From: Bog-473 sp963744225
GTDB lineage: Bacteria; Actinomycetota; Acidimicrobiia; Acidimicrobiales; RAAP-2
Length of the DNA: 64,000 bases
Direction of reading: 5' to 3'
NCBI GenBank assembly: GCA_963744225.1
Contig: CAVUSV010000004.1
Span: 372,001 to 436,000 of the forward strand
Shown here: positions 52,790 through 62,637 of the stretch, piece by piece
Layout: each line of letters opens with the position of its first letter
Numbering within the stretch: the first letter of the stretch is position 1
Notes under the pieces: model-generated
The model's input: the letters and a program-made list of their open reading frames with translations, nothing else
Told to the model about the DNA's origin: nothing
Databases searched by the model: none
Made by a program: the position numbers and the translations under genes

Positions 52790-55289
52790 TGCTGGCGCAC
52801 GCCGTGTCCTTCGCCTGGTACCGGTTCCTGAACGACCTTCCGGTCGGAGCTCTACTACTTCATCTCGGTGATCCTGCTGATGGGCGTGCTCGGCGGCCTC
52901 TCCATGGGCGCCGTCGCAGCGGCCCGCAGCACCGAGTCTTCGTTCTCCGATTCGTAGCGAGCTCGCACGTCCCCAACCTCTTCGTCCTGGACGGGGTGAT
53001 CAACCCGGGCATCGGGCTCGACTCGGCCTACAACCCCGTACTGTTGGGGAAGCTGTCCCATCTGCCCCACGTCGAACGAGTCGCGGACACGGTGCAGCTC
53101 AACGTGGGCCCACTGACGCCCAAGGGCCGACCACTGCCGGCGAGCACTTCCATTCAGGTTACGCGAGCGTCAACGGGTTGGATTTCACCGAAGATCCTGT
53201 CGCCATCACGCAGGGACGGATGGCCGATCCCCACAAGGCCGACGAGTTCGTCCTCGATGCAGCCACCGCGCAAGGCGTTCGGGTACCACCTGGGGGAGGA
53301 GATTCCCGTCGGATGGCTGAACAATACGCAGGCGAACTCGGGGAACTTCGCGCCGAACTCCGTCGATCCCCGCCGACCAACGTGCGACGGGTGAAGCTGG
53401 TCGGCATTGCCGGGAGCCAGGCGACCAACTTGTTCCAGGACCAGGACGAGGCACAGGGCCAGGCCGATCATGTTGTTCACGCCGGCGCTGACCGACAAGC
53501 TGCTCGCTTGCTGCAGTAACACCATGCTCAGCGCGCTGACGTTGCAGGACGGCAACCGGTATCTCTCCGCGGTGGAAACAGAGATCCGGAGCGTGCTGCC
53601 CAAGGGTCTCCCCTTCGTCTACGTCCAGGTCAAGGATCGCGTCGCCACCGCCAACGACACCTTGCGGCCCGAGGCCATCGCTCTCGCCGTCTTCGGCGGC
53701 ATCGCCGGCGTCGCCGCCCTCCTCATTGCGGGACAGGTCGATCAGCCGTCGCATCCGCCTGAGAACGACAGACCTCGACATCATCCGGGCTCTCGGGGCC
53801 GAGCCCCCCATGACCTTCTGCGACAACCTGATCGGCACGCTCGGCGCCGTCGGCGGTTGGCTCCGTCCTAGCCGGTCTGGTGGCCCTCGGCCTCTCGCCG
53901 CTGGCCCCTCTGGGGCCGGTGCGGCCGTTCCTGCGCGTCGAGCTGCACGCAGACTGGGCGGTAATCGGACTCGGGGTAGCCGGCCTCCTGCTGTCGCTCG
54001 CGGCGATCGCGGCCGTGGCCTCGTGGCGAGCACTTCCGGGCAGAGCCCGCGTCCGGGGCCAACGAACCTCCTCGTCACCGGTGACAACTGCGGCCGTGCG
54101 CGCCGGACTCCCCCCGTCTGCGATCACGGGCGTGCGATTCGCCCTCGATCCTGGAGTGGGCAGGAGCGCTGTCCCCGTGCGGTCGGCGATCCTGGGCGCC
54201 ATCCTCGCCGTCACCGTCGTCGTGGCCACGGTCACCTTCGGGTCGAGTCTCAACACCCTGGTGACGCACCCTGCGCTCTACGGCTGGAACTGGACGTACG
54301 TGATCGACGGGGGAGGCGGCCTCGGCGACGTCCCGGGTCAGCACGCGGCAACACTGCTGAACGCGGACCCGCTCGTCGAAAGTTGGAGTGGCGTCTACTA
54401 CTCGACCCTGCAAATCGACGGCATCAACGTGCCGGTGCTCGGCGCCACGCCCCGCGCACCGGTGGCACCTCCACTTCTCAGCGGGCATGGCCTTGACGCC
54501 CGCGATCAGGTGGTGTTCGGCGCCGGCACGCTGCACGAGCTGCACAAGAAGGTCGGGGACACCGTGGAGGAGCGAGCGCATAACGGCGCGCCGGTCAAGC
54601 TGACGATCGTCGGCACGGCGACGATGCCGCCCATCGGTGTCACGGGGTCGTCACACCTCGAGATGGGAACCGGCGCACTGCTCTCCTACCAGCTCATCCC
54701 GCCGGCGGCACGGAACCTCTTCGAGGTCAGGCCGGGTCCCAACGCGATCCTGGTCCGCACGAGAGGGGGAGCGAGCGAGGCGGCACTGCGTTCGCTTCAG
54801 GCCATCGGGCGCAAGCTGGGCATCGCAATCAACGGCGGCTCGGTGCTGCCTGTCCAGCGGCCCGCACAGATCCTCAACTACGGATCGCTCGGCACCACGC
54901 CGATGCTCCTGGGCGCGGCGCTGGCCGCCGGTGCCGTCAGTGCGCTCGGCATCACGCTGGTTACATCCGTCCGGCGAAGACGGCGCGACCTGGCGATCCT
55001 CAAGACGCTCGGCTTCACCGGACGACAGCTGGCGAGCGCCGTCGCCGTGCAGGCGGGAGTCGCCGCCGTCATCGGATGCGCCGTCGGGATCCCGGCTGGG
55101 ATCGCGCTGGGTCGCGTGCTCTGGGACCTGTTCGCCGGCGAGATCAGTGCCGTCCCCGATCCCACTGTCCCGGTCGGAGCCACCGTCGTCATCGGGTTCG
55201 CGGCGATCGCGCTTGCCGTCCTGGTAGCCGCCATACCCGGCCGCATAGCGGCGAGCACGACCACCTCACAGCTCCTGCGCGTCGAATAG
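52789..55289 (+). CDS. FtsX/MacB-type ABC transporter permease (copy 2), heavily frameshifted N-terminal half
   Basis: It begins LAHAVSFAWYRF and, after several frame changes between about 52830 and 53880, continues as one clean frame to 55289. Clear pieces are YYFISVILLMGVLGGLSMGA, SHVPNLFVLDGVINPGIGLD, and from 53880 LGLSPLAPLGPVRPFLRVEL through TLVTHPALYGWNWTYVIDGG to RRRRRDLAILKTLGFTGRQL. It is homologous to copy 1. The first third has many more breaks than elsewhere, so either read quality drops here or the gene is decaying. Confidence 0.7.
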
Positions 55290-55399
55290 GATCTCTTCCA
55301 CCTTCGCAGTGGCCCACCCGTCGTGTGGTGTTGGCACCCTCAAGCACTGGTGTAGTCGCACCCTGTCGCCGCGCAGCGTCGTTCTGCGTGAATGGCACC

Positions 55400-56418
55400 A
55401 TGCAAATTCAGATTTGGAACGTCGCGCGCACGACGAGCGATTCGTGCCTCGCCCGGATCTTGACGCAGCGTGCCGCCTTCATCGCGCTGGTCATCACGTT
55501 CGTCGTCGGCGGAGCCGCACTTCCCGCCGCCGCGTCGACGACAACGACAACGACGACCACGGTCCCAACAGGAACGGTCGTCTCGGCCGTGTCGAGCCCC
55601 TTCGGCACAGTGTTGATGGTGGGTGCGGGTCAGTTCGCCGGCTACTCCCTCTACGCCTTCAATCGCAACACGCCGAGCGCGTGCACGACCACGGTCGTCA
55701 TGGTGGGGAAGATGCCCCTCTCGTGTGCCGGGGCCGAAAATGACAAATCAGCCGACTGGCCCGTGCTGACGACGGTCGGGAAGCCCGTCGCCGGACCAGG
55801 AGTCAACAAGCACCTCCTCGGGGAGGTCAAGCGCAAGGACGTCCGAGGCGAACAGGTCACCTACGGCGGACAGCTGCTCTACTTGTTCGACATCGCTCCG
55901 CACCAGTTCTCCGGGGAGAACTTCGTCGAGACGGTGCTGCCGCTCCCCCGTGGCACGGGTACTGGTACCTCGTTGCGGCCAAGGACGGGAAGCCTGCGAC
56001 CGGACCCGCCATGGTCACGACGCAGACGATCCCGAACGGTCCCACCGTTCTGGCGGCGAACCTCTTTCAGGGAATGGGCGCCACCCCGATCGTCGTCTAC
56101 ACCTACAGCAAGGACAGCAAGGGCCACAGCGCCTGCACGGGGACCTGTGCGCTGGCGTGGCCCCCCGTTCTGACGACGGCAGCTCCGCAGGCGGCCGGTC
56201 TGACGGCTAGCTCGCTCGGCGAACTCAAGAGGGCCGACGGGACGAAGCAGGTCACCTTCGACGGCAAGCCGCTGTACTTCTACTCCGAGGAGGTTCCGCA
56301 GCTGAACCCCGCCACAGGGAATCCGCTGAACCCGGCCACCATCGGAACGGGCAACGGTCTCGCCGGGCCCGCCCATTTCGGCGGAAAGTTCTCCCTGGTT
56401 CCTTCTCCCGCCGGTTGA
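55400..56418 (+). CDS. Secreted protein with two COG4315 (lipoprotein_15-like) repeats, apparent frameshift
   Basis: ATG 55400 (or GTG 55388) begins a protein with a hydrophobic export segment (AAFIALVITFVVGGAALPAA) and a Thr-rich linker. Two repeats follow, each with a YSLYAFNRNTPSACTTT / VVYTYSKDSKGHSACTGTCA-like strand pair and a GEVKR...G-LLY / GELKR...GKPLYFY segment. The frame changes near 55945-55965 (before WYLVAAKDGKPATGPAM). Function is unknown for the family; such proteins are secreted or surface-attached. Confidence 0.78.
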
Positions 56419-56425
56419 CCGGCGC

Positions 56426-57364
56426 TCAGCCCGCGAAGGCGCCGACGACCGCCTCGCCGACGCGGCGCACCGTCTCCGACGTCCCGGTGGGGATGTTGAA
56501 GACGAAGTAGTCGACGCCGGCCGCGGCGAGCTCCTCCACCCGCGCGACCAGTTGGTCCGGGGTCCCGACGTCGGCGCCCGTGGGTTCCTCGCCGGTCGCC
56601 TGGCGCAAGAAGTCCTTCGTCGCTGCCGTCTCCTCGTCGCTCCCGGTGAGCACGAGCGTGCTGAGCCGGCTGACCGTCACCTCTGAGGGGTCACGGCCGA
56701 CCGCCTCGCAGTGCCCGCGCAGCACGTCGACCTTGTGGGCGATCGTGGCTGCGTCGCCGAAGAGGTTGCACATGTCGGCGTAGCGCGCCACGAGAGCGAG
56801 CGTCCGCTTCTCGCCGCCGCCGCCGACCAGGATGGAGGGACCGTCGGGTTGGACCGGTGACGGCACGTTGCGCGCCTCGTCGATCCGGTAGTACCGGCCG
56901 GCAAAGCTGGGTGCCTCCTCGGTGAACATGGCCCGGCAGATCTGGAGCGCCTCTTCCAGCCGGTCCAGCCGCTCGTGCGCCGGCGGGAAGTCGAAGCCGA
57001 GCCCCTCGTGCTCGACGTCGTACCAAGCCGCCCCGATGCCGAGGATGGCGCGCCCCGAGCTGATCACGTCCAGCGTCGTCACCGTCTTGGCCAGGTGCGC
57101 CGGATTGCGATACGTCACGCCGGTCACCATTGTGCCCAGCCTCACCCTCGAGGTCAGAGCAGCCAGCGCGCCGAGGAGCGTGTAGGCCTCGAGTATCGGC
57201 TGGCCTGGGCCGCCCATGGCCGGCAGTTGGTAGAAGTGGTCCATCACCCAGACCGAGTCGAAGCCAGACTCCTCGGCGGCCATCGCCATGTCGACAACGC
57301 CGTCGAAGGTGGTCCCCGGTGGTTCGTTCGGGGCGAAGTTCGGGATCTGCAAACCGAAGCGCAT
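56426..57364 (-). CDS. LLM-class F420-dependent oxidoreductase
   Basis: This 312-residue protein begins MRFGLQIPNFAPNEPPGTTF and has SVWVMDHFYQLPAMGGPGQP, RVRLGTMVTGVTYRNPAHLA and ILGIGAAWYDVEHEGLGFDF. It is close in layout to the protein at 39348-40217, including GGGGEKRTL, so the two are likely paralogues. Its end is 7 bases from the end of the secreted-protein gene (convergent). Cofactor F420 is inferred from the subgroup. Confidence 0.9.
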   Translation of the reverse strand: MRFGLQIPNFAPNEPPGTTFDGVVDMAMAAEESGFDSVWVMDHFYQLPAMGGPGQPILEAYTLLGALAALTSRVRLGTMVTGVTYRNPAHLAKTVTTLDVISSGRAILGIGAAWYDVEHEGLGFDFPPAHERLDRLEEALQICRAMFTEEAPSFAGRYYRIDEARNVPSPVQPDGPSILVGGGGEKRTLALVARYADMCNLFGDAATIAHKVDVLRGHCEAVGRDPSEVTVSRLSTLVLTGSDEETAATKDFLRQATGEEPTGADVGTPDQLVARVEELAAAGVDYFVFNIPTGTSETVRRVGEAVVGAFAG

Positions 57365-57406
57365 GGCCGGGAACCTAGCGGCCCACTCAGGACGACGCGC
57401 CCGCCC

Positions 57407-58357
57407 TCACCACCGGGTGCGGCGCCGGAGCCAAGCCAACGCCTCCCCGCCCTGCGCGGCCTGGAAAGCGCGCACCGTCGGCAGCCCCGGCGGTGATGGG
57501 CGCAGCGAATGCTCCACGAAGAACCCGCTCACGGCGGCCAGCAGGGTGGTGATCACGTCAGGATCCGCTCGGCGCGACGGCGCATGGAAGTCCAGGAGGT
57601 CCTCGGGCAGCGGGCCGCCCTCCAACACGACCGATGGCGCCCAGGCGACCAGGTCAAAGACGGGCGTGCCGACCGCGGCGTGGGGCCAATCGACGAAGAC
57701 CACGCCGTCCTCGCTCAACAGAAGGTTGTCGGAGCGGATGTCGCCGTGGATGAGCGTCTGCCCCTCCAAGGCCGCAGGCCAGGCCGACTCCAGCTCGGCC
57801 AGCCGGCCCAGGTTGCGTACCGTCCAGGAGTCGAGCCGGGCTGGGGGCGCGTGCAGCGAGGCCAGCTTCTTCCACCCACCGAACTCCGTCTGCAGGTAGT
57901 CCGCCGCCGATTCCAGTGCGGAGAGCGGGCACGGCGTGAGCGCAACGTGGAGCGCCTCGAGCGAGCCAGCAACGGCGCGCAGCTCGTCCAGGTCCCACGG
58001 GTGACCTGGTGGTCGGCCATCGACGGCGTCGAAAGCCAGTGCGACCCACGCGCCGTCGTCATACGTGTCGAGGAGGCGTGGGAACTGCGGCGCCGCGGGG
58101 AGTGACGACGAAATCACCGCCTCGCGCCGGTGCATCCCCGGCGACTCGGGATTCAGCTCGGCGCCGACCGCCTTCATGAACACCGACCGGCCCGGACACT
58201 TCAGCACGGCCGTCGCCCCCGGTGAGAAACCGCCGGAGACGTCGCGCACATCCTCTGGGGGGCCACCGCCGACGCCGGCCGCCCACGCCTGCACCGCGGC
58301 GGGCACCCGGGCCCAGGGGAGGTGGACGCCGGCCGCCGGAGCGGTGGATGTCGTCAC
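57407..58357 (-). CDS. APH-like phosphotransferase
   Basis: This protein of about 316 residues starts at GTG 58357, overlapping the upstream stop; the longer frame to 58612 runs through the neighbouring gene and is rejected. The catalytic loop is TLIHGDIRSDNLLLSEDGVV and the metal site VVFVDWPHAAVGTPVFDLVA. The substrate is unknown. It is the last gene of the set DLH, DUF6295, kinase on the minus strand. Confidence 0.87.
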   Translation of the reverse strand: MTTSTAPAAGVHLPWARVPAAVQAWAAGVGGGPPEDVRDVSGGFSPGATAVLKCPGRSVFMKAVGAELNPESPGMHRREAVISSSLPAAPQFPRLLDTYDDGAWVALAFDAVDGRPPGHPWDLDELRAVAGSLEALHVALTPCPLSALESAADYLQTEFGGWKKLASLHAPPARLDSWTVRNLGRLAELESAWPAALEGQTLIHGDIRSDNLLLSEDGVVFVDWPHAAVGTPVFDLVAWAPSVVLEGGPLPEDLLDFHAPSRRADPDVITTLLAAVSGFFVEHSLRPSPPGLPTVRAFQAAQGGEALAWLRRRTRW

Positions 58358-58614
58358 GAGGCGGCGGCCCCAGCAGCAGCGAGTGCCTCCTGGATGCTCT
58401 CGACCAGACGGCGCGCCGACGCCGCGCTGAGCTCGACGGCCACCCGGGCCCCGGGCCCGCGCGAAGGGTCGGCGAAGTCGATGTTGAGGGTGTGATCGAA
58501 CGGGGCGTGAAACGGATGGTCGAAGTAGACACTGGCCGACGTGACGGAGAACCACCCCTGCGGGCCCTTGGCGCTGCCGGCGATGTCGGTGGCGACGGTG
58601 AGGTACGAGCACAT
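58354..58614 (-). CDS. DUF6295 family small protein
   Basis: This 86-residue protein starts at ATG 58614 (MCSYLTVATDIAGSAKGPQG). The segment VYFDHPFHAPFDHTLNIDFA is characteristic of DUF6295; the helical end is LSAASARRLVESIQEALAA. The three His and the Asp residues in the middle could bind a metal. Function is unknown. It lies 2 bases after the dienelactone-hydrolase-like gene and overlaps the kinase gene, so the three are likely co-expressed. Confidence 0.78.
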   Translation of the reverse strand: MCSYLTVATDIAGSAKGPQGWFSVTSASVYFDHPFHAPFDHTLNIDFADPSRGPGARVAVELSAASARRLVESIQEALAAAGAAAS

Positions 58615-58616
58615 GA

Positions 58617-59372
58617 TCAGGACCCCGCCAGGAAGCGCCCGAACCAGTCGAAGATGTGCCGCCACCCGTCGACTGCCGCCTCCGGCCGGTAGGCCGGACG
58701 GTCGACCGAGAAGAAGGCGTGGCCCGCGCCGTCGTAGCGGTGGAACTCGTAGGTCTTGCCAGCCGCCTTCAACGCGGCTTCGAGCTCGTCCACCTGCTCG
58801 GGGCTGGGGAACTGGTCCTCGTTGCCGAACAAGCCAAGCAGCGGGCAGTGCAGCTGCGGCGTGCGGTCGAGGAGCGGCGTCGCTTTGAGTGGGAAGCCCT
58901 CGGGCGGCCTCCCGGTCACGAAGGCCCCGTAGCAATCGACCACCGCATCGACGGGCAGGCTCACCGCGGTCAGGAACGCGTGGCGTCCGCCCGAGCAGTA
59001 GCCGATGACGCCGACCTTGCCGTTGGAGGTGGGCAGGCCGCGCAACGCCTTGATCGCACCGTCGGCATCGCCCACGAACTGGTCGTCGGGGACGCCCCCG
59101 GCCTCCCGTGTTGCGGCCGCAGCGTCGTCGGGATCGACATCGAGCCCCTGCCGGGCGTAGAGGTTGGGGCAGATGGCGTTGTAGCCGAAGGCCGCAAACC
59201 GCCGGGTGATCTCCTTGGTCCCCGAGTCCCAGCCCGGTAGGTGATGGATCACGAGGACCCCGCCCTTGGGAGCGTCGCCGGCGGGCAGGGCCTGGTAGGC
59301 ATTGATCTGCGCCTGCTCGTGACCCGTGATCATCACGTCGTGGGCGCTGAGGGCTTCTTGGGGTGCGGGCAC
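58617..59372 (-). CDS. Dienelactone hydrolase family protein
   Basis: This 251-residue alpha/beta hydrolase has the nucleophile Cys in VIGYCSGGRHAFL, an Asp in FGNEDQFPSPEQ and the His in YDGAGHAFFSVDRPAYRP, the usual DLH triad. It opens with a region reading GGVLVIHHLPGWDSGTKEIT. It probably cleaves an ester or lactone; the substrate is unknown. Confidence 0.9.
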   Translation of the reverse strand: MPAPQEALSAHDVMITGHEQAQINAYQALPAGDAPKGGVLVIHHLPGWDSGTKEITRRFAAFGYNAICPNLYARQGLDVDPDDAAAATREAGGVPDDQFVGDADGAIKALRGLPTSNGKVGVIGYCSGGRHAFLTAVSLPVDAVVDCYGAFVTGRPPEGFPLKATPLLDRTPQLHCPLLGLFGNEDQFPSPEQVDELEAALKAAGKTYEFHRYDGAGHAFFSVDRPAYRPEAAVDGWRHIFDWFGRFLAGS

Positions 59373-59465
59373 CGCGGCCTCCTTCTTCGTCGTGTGTTGT
59401 GCGATCCGTGCGTCGTGGTCGGGTCGGCGACGCCGCCCACTATGGCGCGCCGCCGGGGCTCGCCG

Positions 59466-60986
59466 CTACGAGGCACACGTCGTGCCCGGGGACGGCGTCA
59501 CCCCGCCGACGAGATAGGACTGCACGTACCCGCGCACGCAGGCGCTGTAGAAGTACGCCACGTGCTCGGCGCCGTCGCGCGTGAGCAGCACGCCGTGGCT
59601 CAGCTCTTTCGACACGTTGACGGCCCAGGCGTACGGAGTCGCCGGGTCGCCCGTCGATCCGACGACGAGGATGGGCGGCGAACCGGGGGCGCCCACCGGG
59701 CCCACCGGCCGGGTGGGCGGCACGGGCCAGACCGCACAGGACGCCTCGCCCCAGGCCAGCAACGGTCCGAACACCGGTGCCGTGGCCCTGAGGGCGGCGG
59801 CCAGGGAGGCGTAGTTGTCCAAATCGTACGAGACGGGGTGGTCGAGGCAGTCGATGGACACGGCGGCATCGCCGCCATTGGTCGATCCGTTGTGGTTGTA
59901 ATGATCGGACATGGCCACGACCGGGGCGCCGTCGCCCCCCGCAGCCGCGGCCAGGGCACGCCCCAAGGTGGGCCAGTCCGACCGCGCGTAGAGGCCGCCG
60001 AGCAGCGCGTCGTAGAGCTCACCCTCGCCGGCAACCCGGCCTCCTCCCGCTGGCACCGGTGACGACGCCGCCGCGGCGAGCTGCGCCAACACGGCGGACG
60101 TGGGGTCACCCGCCGGGCGCCACGGGCAGGCGGAGCTGGTGGCACACCAAGAGAAAAACGACTGGAGGACGGCCTCGAACCCCTGCGCCTGCCCCTCGGT
60201 GATCTGGTCGAAGGTGAGCGCCGGGTCGATGACGCTGTCGAGCGCCATGGCCCGGACGTGGGTGGGGAAGAGGGCGGCATAGGTGAGCCCGAGCAGCGTG
60301 CCGTAGGACTGCCCCATGTACGTCAGGCCCGGGTCGCCCAGGGCACTCCGGAGCCGATCTAGGTCGCGGGCGGTGTCGACCGAGCCGACATGGGGAAGCA
60401 CGTTGGCGCTTGCCTTCTCGCAGGAGGCCGCGTACTGCTTCAGCCCCGCGATCGTCGCCGCCTCCTGACTCGGTGTCGTCGGCACGGGGTTCGGAAGGGT
60501 GGCGGGCGCGCCACCCGGCGTCTCCCCGCAGGTGACCGGATCACTGCGCTCCACCCCCCGGGGATCGAACAGCACGATGTCGAAGTCAGCGAGCAGCTGT
60601 GGCGTGAGCGACGAGATCTCGTTGGACATGTCGTCGATGCCCGACACCCCGGGCCCCCCGGGGTCGATCACGAGCGACCCGATGCGGGCGCTGGGGTTCT
60701 CGGCGGGGTGACGCGCCACGGCGATAGGGATGGTGGGCCCCGTCGGGTTGCCATAGTCAAGTGGCACGACGAGCGTGGCGCACTGGAGTCCGCCGTTGCA
60801 CGGCGACCATGCGATCGGCACGACGGGAGCCTGCGTCGTCGTGGTGGTCGTGCTCGAGGTGGTCGCGTGCCGCGTGGTCGGCGTCTCCGCATGACTTGGT
60901 GGCGAGATCCGCCCGCAGCCTGTGACGGCGACGGTTGTGACGAGAATTCCGGCAACCGCAGCCATGGCGGCGCGTCTCGACGTCAC
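59466..60986 (-). CDS. Secreted alpha/beta hydrolase, TAP-like peptidase
   Basis: This 506-residue protein has a lipoprotein signal with the lipobox Cys in VTTVAVTGCGRISPP, then a Thr-rich linker. The catalytic domain has VIDPGGPGVSGIDDMSNEIS, FDIVLFDPRGVERSDPVTC, the nucleophile GQSYGTLLGLTYAALFP, and a TAP-like C-terminal domain (ILVVGSTGDPATPYAWAVNV, then RDGAEHVAYFYSACV with the His). It matches actinobacterial tripeptidyl-aminopeptidase-like hydrolases exported and lipid-anchored. Confidence 0.92.
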   Translation of the reverse strand: MTSRRAAMAAVAGILVTTVAVTGCGRISPPSHAETPTTRHATTSSTTTTTTQAPVVPIAWSPCNGGLQCATLVVPLDYGNPTGPTIPIAVARHPAENPSARIGSLVIDPGGPGVSGIDDMSNEISSLTPQLLADFDIVLFDPRGVERSDPVTCGETPGGAPATLPNPVPTTPSQEAATIAGLKQYAASCEKASANVLPHVGSVDTARDLDRLRSALGDPGLTYMGQSYGTLLGLTYAALFPTHVRAMALDSVIDPALTFDQITEGQAQGFEAVLQSFFSWCATSSACPWRPAGDPTSAVLAQLAAAASSPVPAGGGRVAGEGELYDALLGGLYARSDWPTLGRALAAAAGGDGAPVVAMSDHYNHNGSTNGGDAAVSIDCLDHPVSYDLDNYASLAAALRATAPVFGPLLAWGEASCAVWPVPPTRPVGPVGAPGSPPILVVGSTGDPATPYAWAVNVSKELSHGVLLTRDGAEHVAYFYSACVRGYVQSYLVGGVTPSPGTTCAS

Positions 60987-61122
60987 CGGCCAAGCGTGGC
61001 ATGCCGCACGTCGACCGGTTGTTCACCCGGCGGGACGGTCGACGGTCACAGCGTGTCGGTAGGGTCCGTGGGGACGGTCGGTGGCGGTGGCGGTGGCGGT
61101 GGCGGAATCGGAGGCGGGCGAG

Positions 61123-61817
61123 ATGCGAGAGTTCGACCGAGGCAACCCAGGGGCGTCAGCCCGAGCAGAAGGCGAACGACGTCGACAGCGAGACGATGCC
61201 CGGCGTCGGGCGACCTACGGTCCCTTGGCGCCGATCGCCAAACTCATTGCCGGCTCCAACCCGGCCACTGAGGCTTGGCACCGCGGTGCCTTGGGTGAGG
61301 AACAAATGGGACGCTTCCTCGACCGAGCCGTCGCTGACGTCGGCCTGGTCCTGCATGACCGGAGGTTGCCGCGCCGTCGCACCAACATCGACCACCTCGT
61401 GGTCGTCCCATCCGGCGTGTGGGTGGTCGACACGAAGTGCTATGCCGGCCGCCTCGAACGACGGGGCCGGCTGACGCGGCATCCCCGCTCTACGTCCGCG
61501 GCTACAACCAGAGCACTCTGGTGGCCGGGCTGGAGCGTCAACGCTCAGAGGTCGCGGCAGTGGTCCGTGACGACCTCCCCGTGCGGGCCGCCTTGTGCTT
61601 CATCCGCATCGAGCTCGGGTTCTTCGCCCGACCATTCAGCATCGACGGGGTGGTCGTGACCTGGCCGCGGCCACTGGCTCGGGCGCTGGTAGCGGCCGGA
61701 CCGCTCGGTCGCGACGAGCGCTCCGCCCTGACGGCACGATTGGCCCGGGCCTTCCCGTCCTATGGCGCGCCAGCCGCGTCTTCCGCTCACGCGGAGGTCC
61801 CGGAGGCGCGGAAGTAG
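61123..61817 (+). CDS. NERD (nuclease-related) domain protein, apparent frameshift
   Basis: ATG 61123 begins MREFDRGNPGASARAEGERR. The NERD core reads WHRGALGEEQMGRFLDRAVA, NIDHLVVVPSGVWVVDTKCY, with the acidic and Lys residues expected for an endonuclease-like fold (DxxV...DxK). The frame changes near 61480 and continues LYVRGYNQSTLVAGLERQRS to 61817. As written the first frame stops at 61659. Function is likely DNA-related but not established for the family. Confidence 0.78.
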
Positions 61818-61864
61818 TCGGCGAGGTTCGCTCGGGGGCGCTCGTTCTCTGTAGGGTCGGTCCG

Positions 61865-62635
61865 GTGAGTCGGATCGAGAGTGCGGAGGCCGCGCCAGGC
61901 GTGCGGGTCATCGCGTTCAACCGGCCCGAGGTGCGCAACGCTTTCGACTCCATGATGTACAACGAGGTGACGGCCGCCTTGCGCGCCGCTGACGCCGACG
62001 AGGCGGTGGGAGCAGTCGTGCTCACCGGCCGCGGCTCGGCCTTCACCTCGGGTCAGGACCTGGCGGAGATGGCGGCCATCGCCACCGGCGACGCCGTCGC
62101 GGGCGTGGGCGAGGGCTTCATGGGCCTGCTCGAGTGCGTGAGCGAGCTCTCCGTCCCTCTCCTGGCGGCGGTGAACGGTGTCGCCGTAGGCCTCGGCTTC
62201 ACGCTGCTGGCGCACTGCGACATCGTGCTGGTGGACAATGGCGCCCGTCTGCGCGTGCCCTTCGCCGAGCTCGGCGTGCCCCTCGAGGCGGCAAGCAGCC
62301 TCCTGTTCCCCGCTGCCATGGGCTGGCAACAGGCGGCGCGGGTGCTCCTCACTTCTGACTGGGTGACAGCAGACGAGCTCGTCGAGTTGGGGTTGGCCGT
62401 GCGGGTCTGCACCCCGGGCACCGTGCTCGACGAGACGGTGGCGCTGGCCGCGCGCATCGCCGCGCATCCACGTGGGGCCACCCGGACCATCACCTCCCTG
62501 ATGCGCTCGGCCCGCCACGATGCAGTTGTTGAGGCCAACCGGCGCGAGCAGGCCGCGTTCGCGACGTTGCTGGGGACTGCCGTCAGAGGCGGCACCCTCG
62601 CCGACTTCGCGGCTCGTTCGTCGTCCGCGTCCTGA
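61865..62635 (+). CDS. Enoyl-CoA hydratase/isomerase family protein
   Basis: This 256-residue crotonase-fold protein starts at GTG 61865; upstream frame extension overlaps the NERD gene. It has VIAFNRPEVRNAFDSMMYNE, the oxyanion-hole segment GSAFTSGQDLAEMA, and AAVNGVAVGLGFTLLAHCDI. The acidic residue at the usual hydratase position is not obvious, so isomerase or hydrolase activity is possible. It is followed after 2 bases by an LLM oxidoreductase. Confidence 0.88.
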   Translation: MSRIESAEAAPGVRVIAFNRPEVRNAFDSMMYNEVTAALRAADADEAVGAVVLTGRGSAFTSGQDLAEMAAIATGDAVAGVGEGFMGLLECVSELSVPLLAAVNGVAVGLGFTLLAHCDIVLVDNGARLRVPFAELGVPLEAASSLLFPAAMGWQQAARVLLTSDWVTADELVELGLAVRVCTPGTVLDETVALAARIAAHPRGATRTITSLMRSARHDAVVEANRREQAAFATLLGTAVRGGTLADFAARSSSAS

Positions 62636-62637
62636 CC

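Noticed and set aside
61019..61120. Start of the NERD gene within the Val-Ala (GGTGGC) repeat
   Set aside because: The repeat translates to low-complexity Val-Ala; ATG 61123 begins the protein-like part.
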